Assembly: GCA_963921195.1 (NCBI GenBank)
Contig: CAWUER010000500.1
Span: 1 to 64,000, forward strand
Reading direction: 5' to 3'
Length of the DNA: 64,000 bases
From: Pegoplata infirma
Lineage: Eukaryota; Arthropoda; Insecta; Diptera; Anthomyiidae
The notes below the pieces were generated by a model, which saw only the letters and a list, made by a program, of their open reading frames with translations, was not told the DNA's origin and did not search any database. Position numbers and translations under genes: made by a program. Below, piece by piece: positions 12,835 to 23,589 of this stretch. The first letter of the stretch is position 1. Every line of letters begins with the position of its first letter.

Positions 12835-13183
12835 TCATGATAATATTTTGCTAAAGATTTGGGTGTACTTGCTAATCAAAGCAGTTTTTTTTTTTAGAAA
12901 AAAAATTTATATTCATTTGATATACCATGCAAAACAAATTGAAATTTCGGTCGAGTTTTAAGTTTATATATTGTTGATCAGTTTCTAAGACGGCGTCCAA
13001 GGTCTTATCGCCCAAAACCGTAAATGACATATCGCCCAAGCTGCGACATATAGCCCAAAATGATGGGTCTAAAATTGTTATTTCTCCCAAAACAAAAGTG
13101 TCAAAAAATCCAAAATATTTTTTTTTTGGCGAAATGTCGAAATTGCGACTTCTATGATTTGTTTTTTTGTAATAAAGGTTTAC

Positions 13184-13395
13184 TGCGTAGCCGGCCTTCG
13201 GCCGGGCTTAGGGATTACATACTCCAAGCATTAAACCCACCCTCTCTTCAAACCAAAGCAATTTTGGTTGTCAGGCCTTTTTGAGGCATAACAAATTTGA
13301 TAGCGTAAAGGCCTGCAACCCTAGAAAACTTTACTTTGCGGAGAGGGTGGGTTTAATGCACGGATTTTGTAAGCCCGGCCGAAGGCCGGCTACGC
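13184..13395. repeat. GC-rich foldback (TGCGTAGCCGGCC)
   Basis: TGCGTAGCCGGCCTTCGGCC at the left is mirrored at the right (to 13395), with a second arm block, ATTAAACCCACCCTCTC and its complement. The arms are far more GC-rich than the surroundings. Related copies are 34682-34902 and a half copy at 35743-35811. Confidence 0.85.
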
Positions 13396-13450
13396 ATAAA
13401 AACTTTAACATATTATGTTAAAAAAAAACAATTTTGGTGAGTTTTATGAT

Positions 13451-14125
13451 TCATCCTTATTTCTAAATACGCGCATCACTTCGACGTCGAATGAGTTTCA
13501 CTTTCGACGACCGAGTTTCACCACATTCTACAATACTTCAGTGGTATCGGTGAAGGAATATCGATTAATTTTTGTCATCACTAGCAAAACACAAAAAAAT
13601 AACAAAACATATAAAATAACATGAATTGTAAATTAATTAAAATTATGTTGCGGGTCATATTTTATATTTATTTTCAATCTTACTATAATATATATAATTA
13701 AAAAATTAAGAATAAGTATTTTAAACTTCAGAAATTAAACAAAAAATCGCCATAAACAAAAATCCGTCCCTGTGTGGCACAGTCCGGGAACAAATGCAGT
13801 TTGCATTTCCATGGTTTTTATTCTGCCGGAGGCATTTTTATTACATAATTTATACAAAAATAAAACACTGAATTGATATTTAAAAGAAAATTCTATGAGT
13901 TTTAATGATTTAGTTAAAAAAAAACACAATTTTCTATAAAAACGCGCCAAAAAAGATGTCGAACAAAAATGTATGAATCTGGCGTCGACGACGAATTGAG
14001 GAATACGTCGAATGTCGACGATGACGAAAAAAACATATGTTTTTCGTCTGTATCATCTCCAACGTATTCAGGAATACCAAAAATTACATTCGTCGCGTTT
14101 CAAACGCGTTTATGACAACAGGAAT
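13451..14125. mobile_element. Insertion with TCGACG-rich ends
   Basis: Compared with the copy at 34479-35181 (junction near 34948), about 670 extra bases interrupt the sequence here. The flanks read GATT at the left (13448-13451) and GATT at the right, a possible 4-bp TSD. Both ends are rich in TCGACG words. No coding sequence is recognised; the open frames inside (13415-13624 plus, 13735-13950 minus) have no known motif. Confidence 0.5.
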
Positions 14126-16228
14126 AGCCCCGATTATTTTTTTTGTGTGCTATGACATTTTATAAATTCAACATTTTGATATTTGGGTAATATGACAAAA
14201 AATTTTGCAACAACAACTAACACAGATTTTTTTTTTGTGTGGAATGACTTTTTTATATTGGGCGATATGCACTTGGGCGCTATATCCGTACGCCGGTCGC
14301 AAGTCTGAGCTTTTTTTGCGTTCCTCCGTGTTATTATAAACTAAAATTTTCCTTTTTTAAAACATTTTGCTTATATCGCATGAACTTTTGACCTTTGACA
14401 ACCCCTACACTCAAAATAATACATTAGTAGATTTAGTACTTTTTTTTGCTAATGCTGGTAAGCTAACTTTAAGCAAATTTTAGTTGAGATTAGCATGTTA
14501 GCAAAAATATCTTGTAAACTTTATTTAGCGCATTAGCAATTTTAAACAAAATTTGAACTAATTTTTTTTGCTAAATTTAACATTGAGTTGACCAAATTTT
14601 TACAAGCTTTTTTGCTAATATTAGCAAAAATAAGTGGTAAATTTTTTTTTATTTTCAGAAAACTTAAAATGGCGCTATCTCGGAAACTAAGCCAGATAGA
14701 GCAAAATGGATAGTAAAGTATAGCCGGTCCTCTTCACATGTGTGGACCCTAATGGGTCCTAACTTTGGATCCAAAAAAGTCTGCATTCCCGAAAATTTTA
14801 AAATGCTCATATCTTGGTAAATATTGCCGACACAACAAAAAAAAACTGAAAGCATTTTTGAAGCTCTCAACACGTAGAACAAGACCGAAAAATAATCAAA
14901 AGCTCTCTGAGTAATATTTTTGAAGTTATCGAGTTTTGTAATTCTCAAAACCCCGGTGGTCCCCTAAAATCACGTATCTCAAAAACTAATCAATGTAGAG
15001 CGAAACGGACACAAATTTTGAATAAAAAACTATGACGATTTTTAAAGAACCCAACTAGGTCTAGGCCCATCGCACAGTGCTTCGTTCCCATATAACGAAG
15101 GGACAAAAATAGAAGGAGGCGTCACATATTTTTGAAATTTGGTACACGTGCATAAAACGTTTTAGTTAAGAAAAATTTGAATTTTTGGAAAAATCGGTGC
15201 AAGGACACGCCTACCGCCCATGTGTCCTGAAATTGAAAAAAGCTTCAATAATGCCCACACAATTACAAAAAGTGGTCATACTGATACACATTCAACTAGC
15301 AACTTGTGTATAAATTTTCATTTAAATCGGAACAAGGACTCAAGGTCCTGCCATATATCCTTTTTCTTTAAAACGCTATAACACCTACGAAAATTGTCCG
15401 ATCGTAAAAAAACTTTGTAAGCAAATTAATATTCCTCAGATATATATTATTACCAAATTTGGGCAAAATCGGATTAGTAGTGTGGAAAATATAAAAACAT
15501 CCTTTTTTAAAAAATATGTTATTTTTATTTTTTAAGTCGTCTAGAATAAGTCAAAGAAATGTATTAAATCAACTTCTGTGCTACATATGTTTATACATGT
15601 CTTAAGTAAAATTTGATGGCGGTTCTTTTTTAAAATATATTAACCCCCTATCTTCCATTTTTAGGGGTCATTTGTGTCCTTTTTTACATATCCTCGTAGA
15701 ACAACACTAAAATGTGCATTTAAATAGTTAATATGTTCTACAAAAATGTTAAGCATCAAATTTTACTAGGGGTTGTTAAATGCCAAATGATTGTGCGATA
15801 TAATCAAAATGCTTTAAAAAGTAAAATTGTTAAGTATCACATATTGTTAAATAGCGTTTACCAATGTAGATTAAAAAAATAAGTCGAAAAATGTACTAAA
15901 AAAACTACTGAGATAAAAAATATTTATACTTGTTTACAGTGAAATTTAATAGCGGTTCTTTTGTTAGAACATATTAACCCTCTATCTTCCATTTTAGTGG
16001 GTCATTTTAGTCCTTATTTCAAATATTCTTAAAAATTCAATAAAACGAGCGTTTAAAGGTTAAAGCGTAATACTAAATTCCTTTTTTAATGTTTCTTATA
16101 ATTTATAATTTAAGAGTTATTTAACATAACTTAAAGCTTCAGTAGAATACACTGTGCAATAAATTGGGGGTCACATTTACGGAGTGTATCTTAAATTGAA
16201 CAAAACAATAAATGAAAGTATGCCATTT

Positions 16229-16960
16229 CCCAGCAAAACTTTGGTAATGGGTAGTGATTATATAACACATTACCAGGTAATGTATATAACTTATTTGTAG
16301 CATTATTTTATGATGTCTTACCAAACATTTGTTCCACAACGTATTATTTTCAAGTGAAAAATAATGCATTAGTAATAATTTGCTACGTAACGCATGATTA
16401 TTGGAAAAAATGTATTTCATATTTATTATTTCTAAACATTAAATCATGGATGACTTATATTTGGTTACATTATGTATTATTTGAAAGTTTGAAATAATGT
16501 ATTATTTATAATTGGATGCATAATGCATTACAATAACATAAAAAATAATTAATTTATAAAAAATGCATAAGTTTAAACTAGAGATGGGCTCACGACAGGA
16601 AATTTCTAACGACACACACTCACGAGCATATTTTATCTACTTACACTCGCTTACAATCACGTGAGTAAATTTAATACAAAATTACTTTTTCACTACTCGT
16701 AACACCTTATATACTATCTTCTGGTATGCTATATTATTTCATTTCTAGTAACCTATAAAATATCATATATTTTACACCTTATTCGTATTCTTCGTTATAA
16801 ATTTATGACTTATTTTATACCTTACTGGTATTCTTTGTGATAATGTGGATACATTACTTTGAGTCTCATCGCCTGTTAAAATCATCAATGCTGCAATGTA
16901 TAAAATAAGAGATCCTATACCTTATTTTATACCTTATTTGGTAATCTAAGTTTTGCTGGG
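16229..16960 (+). mobile_element. Complete CCCAGCAAAA-family MITE
   Basis: A 732-bp element whose TIRs are CCCAGCAAAACTTTGGTAAT and ATTTGGTAATCTAAGTTTTGCTGGG in opposite orientation. The flanks are TT on both sides (16227-16228, 16961-16962). It has internal segment TAGAGATGGGCTCACGAC (about 16577) that resembles the terminus of the 8-bp-TSD element at 30558-31018. Other copies are 50567-51276 (reverse) and 2776-4059. No coding capacity. Confidence 0.85.
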
Positions 16961-17322
16961 TTGTAAACCAGAACCCATGAATTGTTTTGAAGTCTTTAAA
17001 ATAAGGCGATTGGAATGATTAAAAAATCTACTAAATGTTTGTAGAACATTTCAACACTTTAAACACACGTTTAAGTGGTTTTCTATAAGAATATTTTAGA
17101 AATGGACTGAAATGACCCCTGACAATGGGAGATAGAGGGTAAAAGAAACATCGAATTTTACTGAAGACATCTATTAACAGTAAGCTTAGAAGTACATTTG
17201 TTACATTATTTTAAATTATTTCACACGATTTTGGTGAAACAAAATTAACCAATTTAAAATAAAAATTTTAGTTTTTTAAGCATTTTGCTTTTATCTCATG
17301 AACTTTTGGTCCTTTACAACTA

Positions 17323-17927
17323 CACTCAAAAAAATAAAACTGTAAAGTTAACAAAATTTTTTTTTATTAACTCGAGTTTACTGGCTTTTTAGCAAATTTT
17401 TAGTTAAAATCAGCGTTTTAACTACTTTTTCTAGTTAAGTTCAATTTACGAAAATACTAGTTTTGTACAAATTTTGAATTAATTTTTTTTGTTGACTTTA
17501 AAACTGAGTTTACGAATTTTTACTAATTAATTTGCTGATTTTTTGTAACATTTTTGTCAAGTGAAAAATTTTAAACATTTCTTGTGTAGCCTCCTATGCA
17601 AATCTCATAAGTCCTACTTAAGCTGAACTTAATACTGTGAAAAAAAAGAAAAAATAAGTGAAGTGTTAGTGTTTAAAACCAATATTTACCAAACTTAAAA
17701 TTTTTTGCAAAAAGTTTAGCTGAATTCAACTAATAAAAAATGTTACAAAATTTTCAGCTGAATTTTTAGTTAAAATTACGGTTTTTTTGCTACATTCATT
17801 CTACGAAAAGTTAACTAAATATTTTTTGTTAAATTAACTAGAAATTTAGTAGGTTCAAAATCAGGTGTTTTTTTAGTTAAATTTAACTAAATTTTTTGTT
17901 AACTTTACAGTTTTATTTTTTTGAGTG
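17323..17927. mobile_element. CACTCAAAA-family element, 605 bp, TA-flanked
   Basis: The TIRs CACTCAAAAAAATAAAACTG and its reverse complement at 17908-17927 are nearly perfect, with AAAGTTAACAAAA continuing the match inward. TA flanks both sides (17321-17322, 17928-17929). It sits at the same host motif (CTTTACAAC|TA) as the related insertion at 14406. The interior is AT-rich TTAACTA repeats. Confidence 0.9.
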
Positions 17928-18339
17928 TAATAATGAAATTCTATGCAGAACATTTTTGTATAACATATTAACCCTTACAACGAAAGTGCAAGTGTTATTC
18001 TACGAGGATATTTGGAAAAGGGACTAAAATTACCTCAAAAATGGGAGATAGAGGGTTAATATATCCTTAGAAAAGAACCGTCATCCAATTTTACCAAAAA
18101 CATCTATTATCCTCATTTAGCACAAAATTAAATTTAATATTTTTTTTTACTTATTCTGAATGACTTCTTTTGAACGCCTTTGAAAAAAAAAATTAAAAAC
18201 TTCAGTGGGCCATAAAAAAAACTTGACCTAAATTTTCGAAATTCTTCACGGGTTTTGGTCTACTAATAATATACTTTCATTTTGCTTTTTTACCCATTTA
18301 AAACATAAAATCGTGTTGCACAATGATATTAAATACTGT

Positions 18340-18895
18340 TAAATGCCTGAATTTTGAGCAAAAATCATGAATTTAAGCATTTAAAAATCGCATTTTTTTT
18401 TTAATTTGTGGTCAAAAGTGGGCCCTAATTTTTGAATACGCAGTTAGACAAGAGTATAAACTAAGAAAAAATCGACAAAAAAAATATATATTTTTATATA
18501 ATTTTTTTTAAAACTCCATCAAACTTAAGTAATTTTTGGATTTTTAACAGAAAAATTTGCTTTTCTACGCAATAAAAAATATTTTTTTTTGTAAATATAT
18601 GCAAAATTCTATATTTTAATTTAATTACAAATATATCAAAGTACTTGAAAACAAAATTTCGAAACATTTAATAAAAAAATGGATTTTTGAGAATTATTTC
18701 TGTGAAACAACTAAAACACATTTTCCTGTTAAGTCATTTTTGCAAAAAATTCTCTGAGTTTAGCGCCCTCTCGTGGTGTCAAAAGCAATCAGAAAAAATA
18801 TTTTTGTTAATATTTATATGAGATACCTTATTATCTTTCAAAAAATCTGTATTTAAACACAATTTGAGCCAAATTTTTTTTTTTTTTATTTTTGT
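18340..18895. other. Interior of Transib-like element, no gene
   Basis: AT-rich sequence between the nested foldback and the right terminus. Nothing coding is seen; the open frame of 60 codons at 18779-18961 runs over the element boundary at 18915 and is dismissed. Confidence 0.5.
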
Positions 18896-19208
18896 CCATG
18901 GGTCGAAGCATAGTGCATCGGGGTCTGGACCTATCGGGTCCGAACCCAATGGGGTCCTCAAATGTGTATGAATTAAGTTGAAATAAAAAAAAATCAGTTA
19001 ACTAATTTTTAGCAAAACGTTTTTGCTAACTTCACCAAAAAAATTGTGGGTTCAAAATCAGCAAATTTTCTTGTAGGCTTACAAGCTTTTTTTGCTAACT
19101 TTTTATTTTGAGTGTAGTAAAATTTAATGCAGAAAATGTTTGTAGAATATTTTAAACGCGCGTGCTCTAAGGGGATATTTAAAAAAAAGGTCTTAAATGA
19201 CTCCTAAA

Positions 19209-20640
19209 TATGGTATATAGATGTCTGAGAATCTAAGACTTTTTTTAGAGGAATAATGTTTTTAAATATTGGCCTTTTTCTTAGATTCTAAGAATTTTTC
19301 TATAGGAAAAATGTCTCAAAATCTGAGAACTTTCTATAGGAATAATGTCTCTGAATCTGAAAAAGTCTCAAAATCTGAGATTTTTTTATAAAAAAAAATT
19401 CTTACAATCTGAGGCTTTTCTACATGAAAAATGTTTTAGAATCTGAGAACTTTCTATAGGAATAATTTCTCTGAATTTTTCTTACAATCCAGGAAAATGT
19501 CTCAGAATCTTGTACTTTTTTTTACGAAAAATGTCTCAGAATCAACGAATTTTTCTTAAGGAAAATTATCTCAAAATCTAAGATTTTGTGTATAGGAAAA
19601 ATGTCTTAGAGACACAAGCTGAGACCTTTTGTATAGAAAAATGCTCAAAATCTGAGACTTTTTCTATTGTAAAAATATTTTTTCTATAAGAATAATGTCT
19701 CAGAATCTGAGAATTTTTCTATGGGAAATCTGAGGCTTTTTCTATATGAAAAACATTTTTTAGAAGAAAACCCTTTGAGACTTTTTCTATTGGACAAGTG
19801 TTTAAGAATCTGAGACTTATTCAATATGAAAAATGTCTCAGAATCTAAGAAATTTTGAAACTTTTTCTGTAGAAAAATGTCTAAGAATCTGAGAAGTTTT
19901 CTATAGGAAAATGTCTAAGAATTTTACACTTTTTTTATAGGAAAATTTTCTCAGAATCCGAGAATTTTTCTTTAGGAAAAAGGTTTTAGAATCTATGACT
20001 TTTTTAATACTGTTTTCTTTTTTAAAAGGTCTCAGAATCTGAATTATTTTTCTTACAGAAAAAGCGAAGATTTTCTCAGAATCTAAATCTTTTAATGTAG
20101 AATGTTTCAGAATCTCAGAAAATGTGCTAGACTAGAAATATCTTAGATTTTGGGAAAATGTCTTAGGGCGGATTTTACAGTCAGCACTAAGTAGAGACTT
20201 AAGCTAAGAAATTACTTAAATCAAAAAAACTATTTTATAAAAGCCACTTAAGAAAAACTTAAGTCGTCTATTACCATGACTTAAGTTTTACTTAAGTAAA
20301 ATGGAATTTAACTTAAGTAATAAAAAATACTTAAATAATTCTTAACTAAGATTTTACTTAAGTAAGAACTTAGTTTGGACTGTAAAATCCGCCCTTACAA
20401 TCGGAGTCTTTTCTTTTGGAAAAGTATTTTATGAATATGTTTATAGAATCATTTTCTAAAGTGACTTTTTCCCGAAAAACGTTTTCCATTGGAAATATGA
20501 TTTAGAGGCTTTGAATTTTTCTATAACAAAAACTGTCTCAACTGGAAATTGTCATAGAATCTTAGACTTTTCTTTGAAAAATAAATTCAGATTCTTATAA
20601 TCTTCTTTGTGAAAATGTATCAGCATCTAATACAATTCAC
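19209..20640 (+). repeat. Degenerate ~34-bp tandem array (AGAATCTGAGA...CTATAGGAAAAATG)
   Basis: Imperfect units built on 'tctcagaatctgagactt' and 'ttctataggaaaaatg' recur about every 30-40 bp from 19209 to 20150 and again at 20395-20640. They are interrupted by the TIR element at 20166-20394. Divergence between units is high, so the array is old. It lies in the right half of the 14295-21631 host element, and the related copy at 37380-39523 does not have it. Confidence 0.8.
20166..20394. mobile_element. GGGCGGATTTTACAG MITE, TTA-flanked (PIF/Harbinger-like)
   Basis: This 229-bp element has TIRs GGGCGGATTTTACAGTC and GACTGTAAAATCCGCCC, and TTA on both sides (20163-20165, 20395-20397). ACTTAAG words are repeated throughout. 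A 3-bp TWA TSD and G/C-rich TIR start fit PIF/Harbinger elements. It is the short version of the element at 27926-29210, which has acquired ribosomal protein gene pieces. Confidence 0.85.
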
Positions 20641-20689
20641 ACTTAAAAAAAAGGCTTAAGTCTCTCAAAAAATTTTAAAATATAAAAAA

Positions 20690-20880
20690 AAAAATATTTT
20701 TTCCCCCCAACAGTTTAAAACTTACTCAAAAATGAAGAATCTGATTGTGTTACATTCAGTTCAAGGAAAAGATCGAGAAAAATTCTAAAATAGTGCTGTT
20801 ATGTAAATTTTTTGTAAAAAAAAAAAATAAAAAAAATGTTGGGCCCCCAACGAAATAAAATCCTGGATACGCCCCTGATT
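20690..20880. other. Short A/T-rich filler with element-end-like sequence
   Basis: 'gggcccccaacgaaataaa' and 'ggatacgcccctga' (about 20841-20879) look like the margin of an older insertion, but no partner end was found. No gene. Confidence 0.3.
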
Positions 20881-20964
20881 GTCATAATTTAGGTCAGAAA
20901 CAGATTTATAAAATTTTTTCGATTTATTTCACACGACTTTGATGAAAAATAGTATGTGATAATT

Positions 20965-21205
20965 TAGGCACCATGAAATAACTCCCAATGAAATAAGTCC
21001 CAAGAAAAATAATGCAATAAGTCCCAAAAATGTCCATACGATTTGGAGTTATTTCATAATGAAATAACTCCCAAATCTGCGGGGATTATTACATTTTTTT
21101 TTTAACTTATTTTATTTTTTTTAACTTATTTCATTTTTATGTTTGGGAGTTATTTCATTATGCAATAACTCCCAAATAATTTAAATGAAATTACTCCCAA
21201 CAGTT
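20965..21205. repeat. Inverted cluster of TGAAATAACTCCCAA motifs
   Basis: The motif GAAATAACTCCCAA or its AAGTCCCAA variant occurs several times in one orientation at 20979-21035 and 21055-21075, and in both orientations at 21145-21200. The overall shape is a small foldback. It interrupts the host element of 14295-21631. No TSD determined. Confidence 0.65.
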
Positions 21206-21639
21206 TAAGAGTAAATTATGAAAATACAAATTTAACTTACTGAATTTTCTAGTTTCTTTAATTTTTATTAAAAATAATAAAAATTAGTTATTTTTATTAG
21301 TTATTTTCAGGAAAAGTTAATTTATGTCGGGAAAGTAAATGACCTAGAACTAGAATAAACGTTTTTTTCAATGCTTTTTGAGTTATCTTGTAAATGTATT
21401 CAGAAACCCCATCATTCAGAAGTACATCAATGTCAGTTAAAATCCAAAAAATAATACTTTTTCGTTCAGACGAAATGCACGCTGCGAGTAATTGTTAAAA
21501 ATTTCGAGTTCTTCTAAAAATGGATATAATTTATGCAAATTTTTGGGGGTTTTGGTCTGTTATTGGAAACCTAAACTATTTTTTTGTCCCATTCAAGATA
21601 CACTCGAAGACCCCAAATTTGTTGCACGGTGTTAATAAA

Positions 21640-22335
21640 AAGGATGTTCCCTAATCCAGAAACACTCAGAAGCATGGAAACACTTTAGGAGCAAGAAGAC
21701 TCTAAAAATCTACAATTCGTAAGAATCGTTTCGATTTCAAAGTCGTGACTACCTTTATATATGATTTTCGTTACGAAATCGGTTCTATTTCGGTTCCGAA
21801 ATCGGAAGGTTTTACCGAATTCGTCGCGAAATCTGAATATATGGTTTACTGGGTGGGTACATCAAGGATTACCTGTATGAGTAACTTAATTTCTTAAGTT
21901 AGTAAATAATAATTTTGTTTCTTAAAATAATTATTGCATACTTTGAGGCATTCTGTCGTGCCACACATATTTACAAAATTACAAAAAAAAAAATATTTAA
22001 AAATTTTCATTCTTCAATAAATAGAAAAGCATAGTTTTAGGATGAATACAAAAAATACGATATTGCCAATGGTTTCAGTATATGCTAAATATCGTAATGA
22101 TCATACGATCCTCAGCCAGTTGTATTTATTCGATAACAAACCCAAAAATAACTCACCGCATTGCACTAAGTAACTCACCATAACAAACTAAGTATCTCAC
22201 CATTCATATTAAACTTACTACCTGATAAATTCTGTAGAAATCGTGGGCGTTTTTTCCACAACTGCACATTGTGACACAAACAAATAACGGTCGACAACGA
22301 AAACCCAAACCCAACCATATTCATTACATATGGGA
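21640..22335. other. No gene recognised
   Basis: AT-rich DNA with a run of TTCGGAAACGAAATC-like palindromic words at 21745-21835 (several ACGAAATCGGTT variants). It may be the edge of another element. No open frame or RNA gene is supported. Confidence 0.35.
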
Positions 22336-22956
22336 CATAGATGGGACTAATTAATTAAAGGGACCAATTAATTGATGGTTTAATTACCATTTAATTGATG
22401 TCAATGGTAATGAAATTTTTTTCATTACTATTGTATCAATTGTACCAATTAAATTACTTATCAATTTAATTACTAATGAAAATTAAAAAAAAATAATTAC
22501 CATTGGTATGGCATCACTTAAAAAAAATAATTACCATTAGTAAAAGTCGTCACAATATAGTCAAAATCGTTAATATTTGGAAAAATCTGTTGTGTTTTAG
22601 TTTTTCACATTTTATAAACCAAACACACGTTGATTGCCTTTGTATAACACAATATTTGAAATTTTTATTTGCGTTTTGTTTTTTGTCTTTAACATTTTCA
22701 TATTTTTTTTGTAAAAACATACTTTGATATTTAAATTTTTAACTTTTCAAAAAAACAAAAATGTGCAAACCAATGGTTTTGAAACCAATTATAATTGGTG
22801 TTTTTCAACAATTGGTGCATTTCATTACCATTTGTAATTATTTTTTTAATTAAAAAAATTTATTTACCATTTAATGGTAATGCAAATTTTTTCATTACCA
22901 TTGATATCAACCAATGGTAATTAAATTTCAATGGTAATGAAAAATTCCCATCTATG
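22336..22956. mobile_element. hAT-like MITE, TIR CATAGATGGGA, 8-bp TSD
   Basis: A 621-bp element starts CATAGATGGGA and ends TCCCATCTATG. It is flanked by a perfect 8-bp TSD, ATATGGGA (22328-22335, 22957-22964). CA...TG ends and an 8-bp TSD fit the hAT superfamily. The interior is repeats of AATGGTAAT and its complement. The open frame at 22503-22727 is AT-driven and has no known domain. The nested element at 41908-43648 has similar ends. Confidence 0.85.
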
Positions 22957-23059
22957 ATATGGGAACAATCAAATTAAGGTTGCTCTTTCCAACTAAAACA
23001 ATTAAGAAAGTCAGAGAGATCACAAACAACTACAACAATATCAAAACAAACGAAACGTA

Positions 23060-23234
23060 AAACATTTGAGTTAGACTTGGTTGAATCTGTCGATACCCTA
23101 CACAATGATAAAACATGTAAGAAAATAGTGATCGGTAAATACCGATCCTATAATGCCACTATTCCTTAAAGTTACCGGAAAATAAGTCCCAGTTAGGCTT
23201 GCCAGATCGAAATTGGTAAAAAGTTTGACATTTA
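23060..23234. repeat. Fragment of GTCGAATC...ACACAATG repeat
   Basis: 'tctgtcgataccctacacaatg' at about 23088-23109 matches the arm motif of the foldback 9999-10810, but the rest is not recognisable. It is a decayed fragment. Confidence 0.45.
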
Positions 23235-23589
23235 CACTCAGAAAATTATGTAAGTTACTACATGTTAGATGTTTGTATATTTTACAGTAGTAAGTTGTTT
23301 TTAACTACAAAGTCAGTTATTTTTGTATGAAAAATATCAAACAACTATTTCTGTTAGTTATTTTGAGTCGTTTTTTTAAATAACTAACAAAAAAGTACTG
23401 TAATGTAGTAACAGTTATTAAAAGTAGTTAATTTTATTTTTTTTATCTCTGAAAAATTTTCATTTTTTTTTCCAAAAAAAATAAATAAATTTTCGTTTTT
23501 TTATTTTTCACAACTTTTTTAAAAAAAAAACTTGGAAAAAATATGGTCTTAAATTTTTTTTCTGAAAAATTTTTTGAAAAAAAATTATA

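Larger units (their letters stand above)
12992..14294. mobile_element. GGCGTACGG-family element, left end damaged
   Basis: The interior matches the complete copy at 34479-35181 (AAGGTCTTATCGCCCAAAA at about 13000; CGCTATATCCGTACGCC to 14294). The left terminus keeps only GGCGT before a small deletion. It carries the GC-rich foldback (13184-13395) and an extra insertion of about 650 bp (about 13451-14125) that is absent from the other copy and contains TCGACG-rich ends. Confidence 0.8.
16150..18325. mobile_element. CACTGTGCAAT-ended foldback copy nested in Transib-like element
   Basis: The left end CACTGTGCAATAAATTG corresponds to the right end of 37380-39523 in reverse, and the right end TCGTGTTGCACAATG corresponds to its left end. 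It is therefore an inverted copy of that family. Internal blocks include 'taaccctctatcttcca' type words. Flanks GAATA and ATATT give no clear TSD. Two later insertions, 16229-16960 and 17323-17927, lie inside. Confidence 0.6.
15073..18915. mobile_element. Transib-like TIR element with RSS-heptamer ends, 5-bp TSD
   Basis: The left terminus reads CACAGTGCTTCG and the right terminus in reverse complement reads CACTATGCTTCG. A perfect 5-bp TSD, CATCG, flanks it (15068-15072, 18916-18920), and excision restores the CACTCAAAA-family element. CAC-starting ends plus a 5-bp TSD match the Transib superfamily, whose termini resemble the CACAGTG heptamer cut by the RAG recombinase. No transposase is visible, so this is a non-autonomous copy of about 3.8 kb that has itself taken insertions (16150-18325 and others). 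CACTA elements have CACTA ends but 2- or 3-bp TSDs, so they fit less well. Confidence 0.75.
14408..19114. mobile_element. CACTCAAAA-family TIR element, split by a Transib-like insertion
   Basis: The ends are CACTCAAAATAATACATTAG and TTTTATTTTGAGTG, flanked by TA (14406-14407, 19115-19116). The two halves, 14408-15072 and 18916-19114, match the complete copy at 60211-61098 in reverse, including the block near AACTAAGCCAGATAGAGC. The element between them inserted later. It is non-autonomous. Confidence 0.85.
14295..21631. mobile_element. Remnant of CACTGTGCAAC-family foldback hosting nested insertions
   Basis: 14330-14407 ('gaacttttgacctttgacaa') joins to 19115 ('gtaaaatttaatgcag') once the TA-flanked element 14408-19114 is removed. 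This restores the contiguous sequence seen at 38786-38840 in the copy at 37380-39523. The right end is GTTGCACGGTG at 21631. The left end is missing, cut at the GGCGTACGG-family element. It is the outermost host of the nest. Confidence 0.75.

Noticed and set aside
14408..19114. EnSpm/CACTA element because of CACT ends
   Set aside because: The flanking duplication is TA and the ends are CACTC rather than CACTA. CACTA elements make 2- or 3-bp TSDs that are not restricted to TA. The superfamily is left open.
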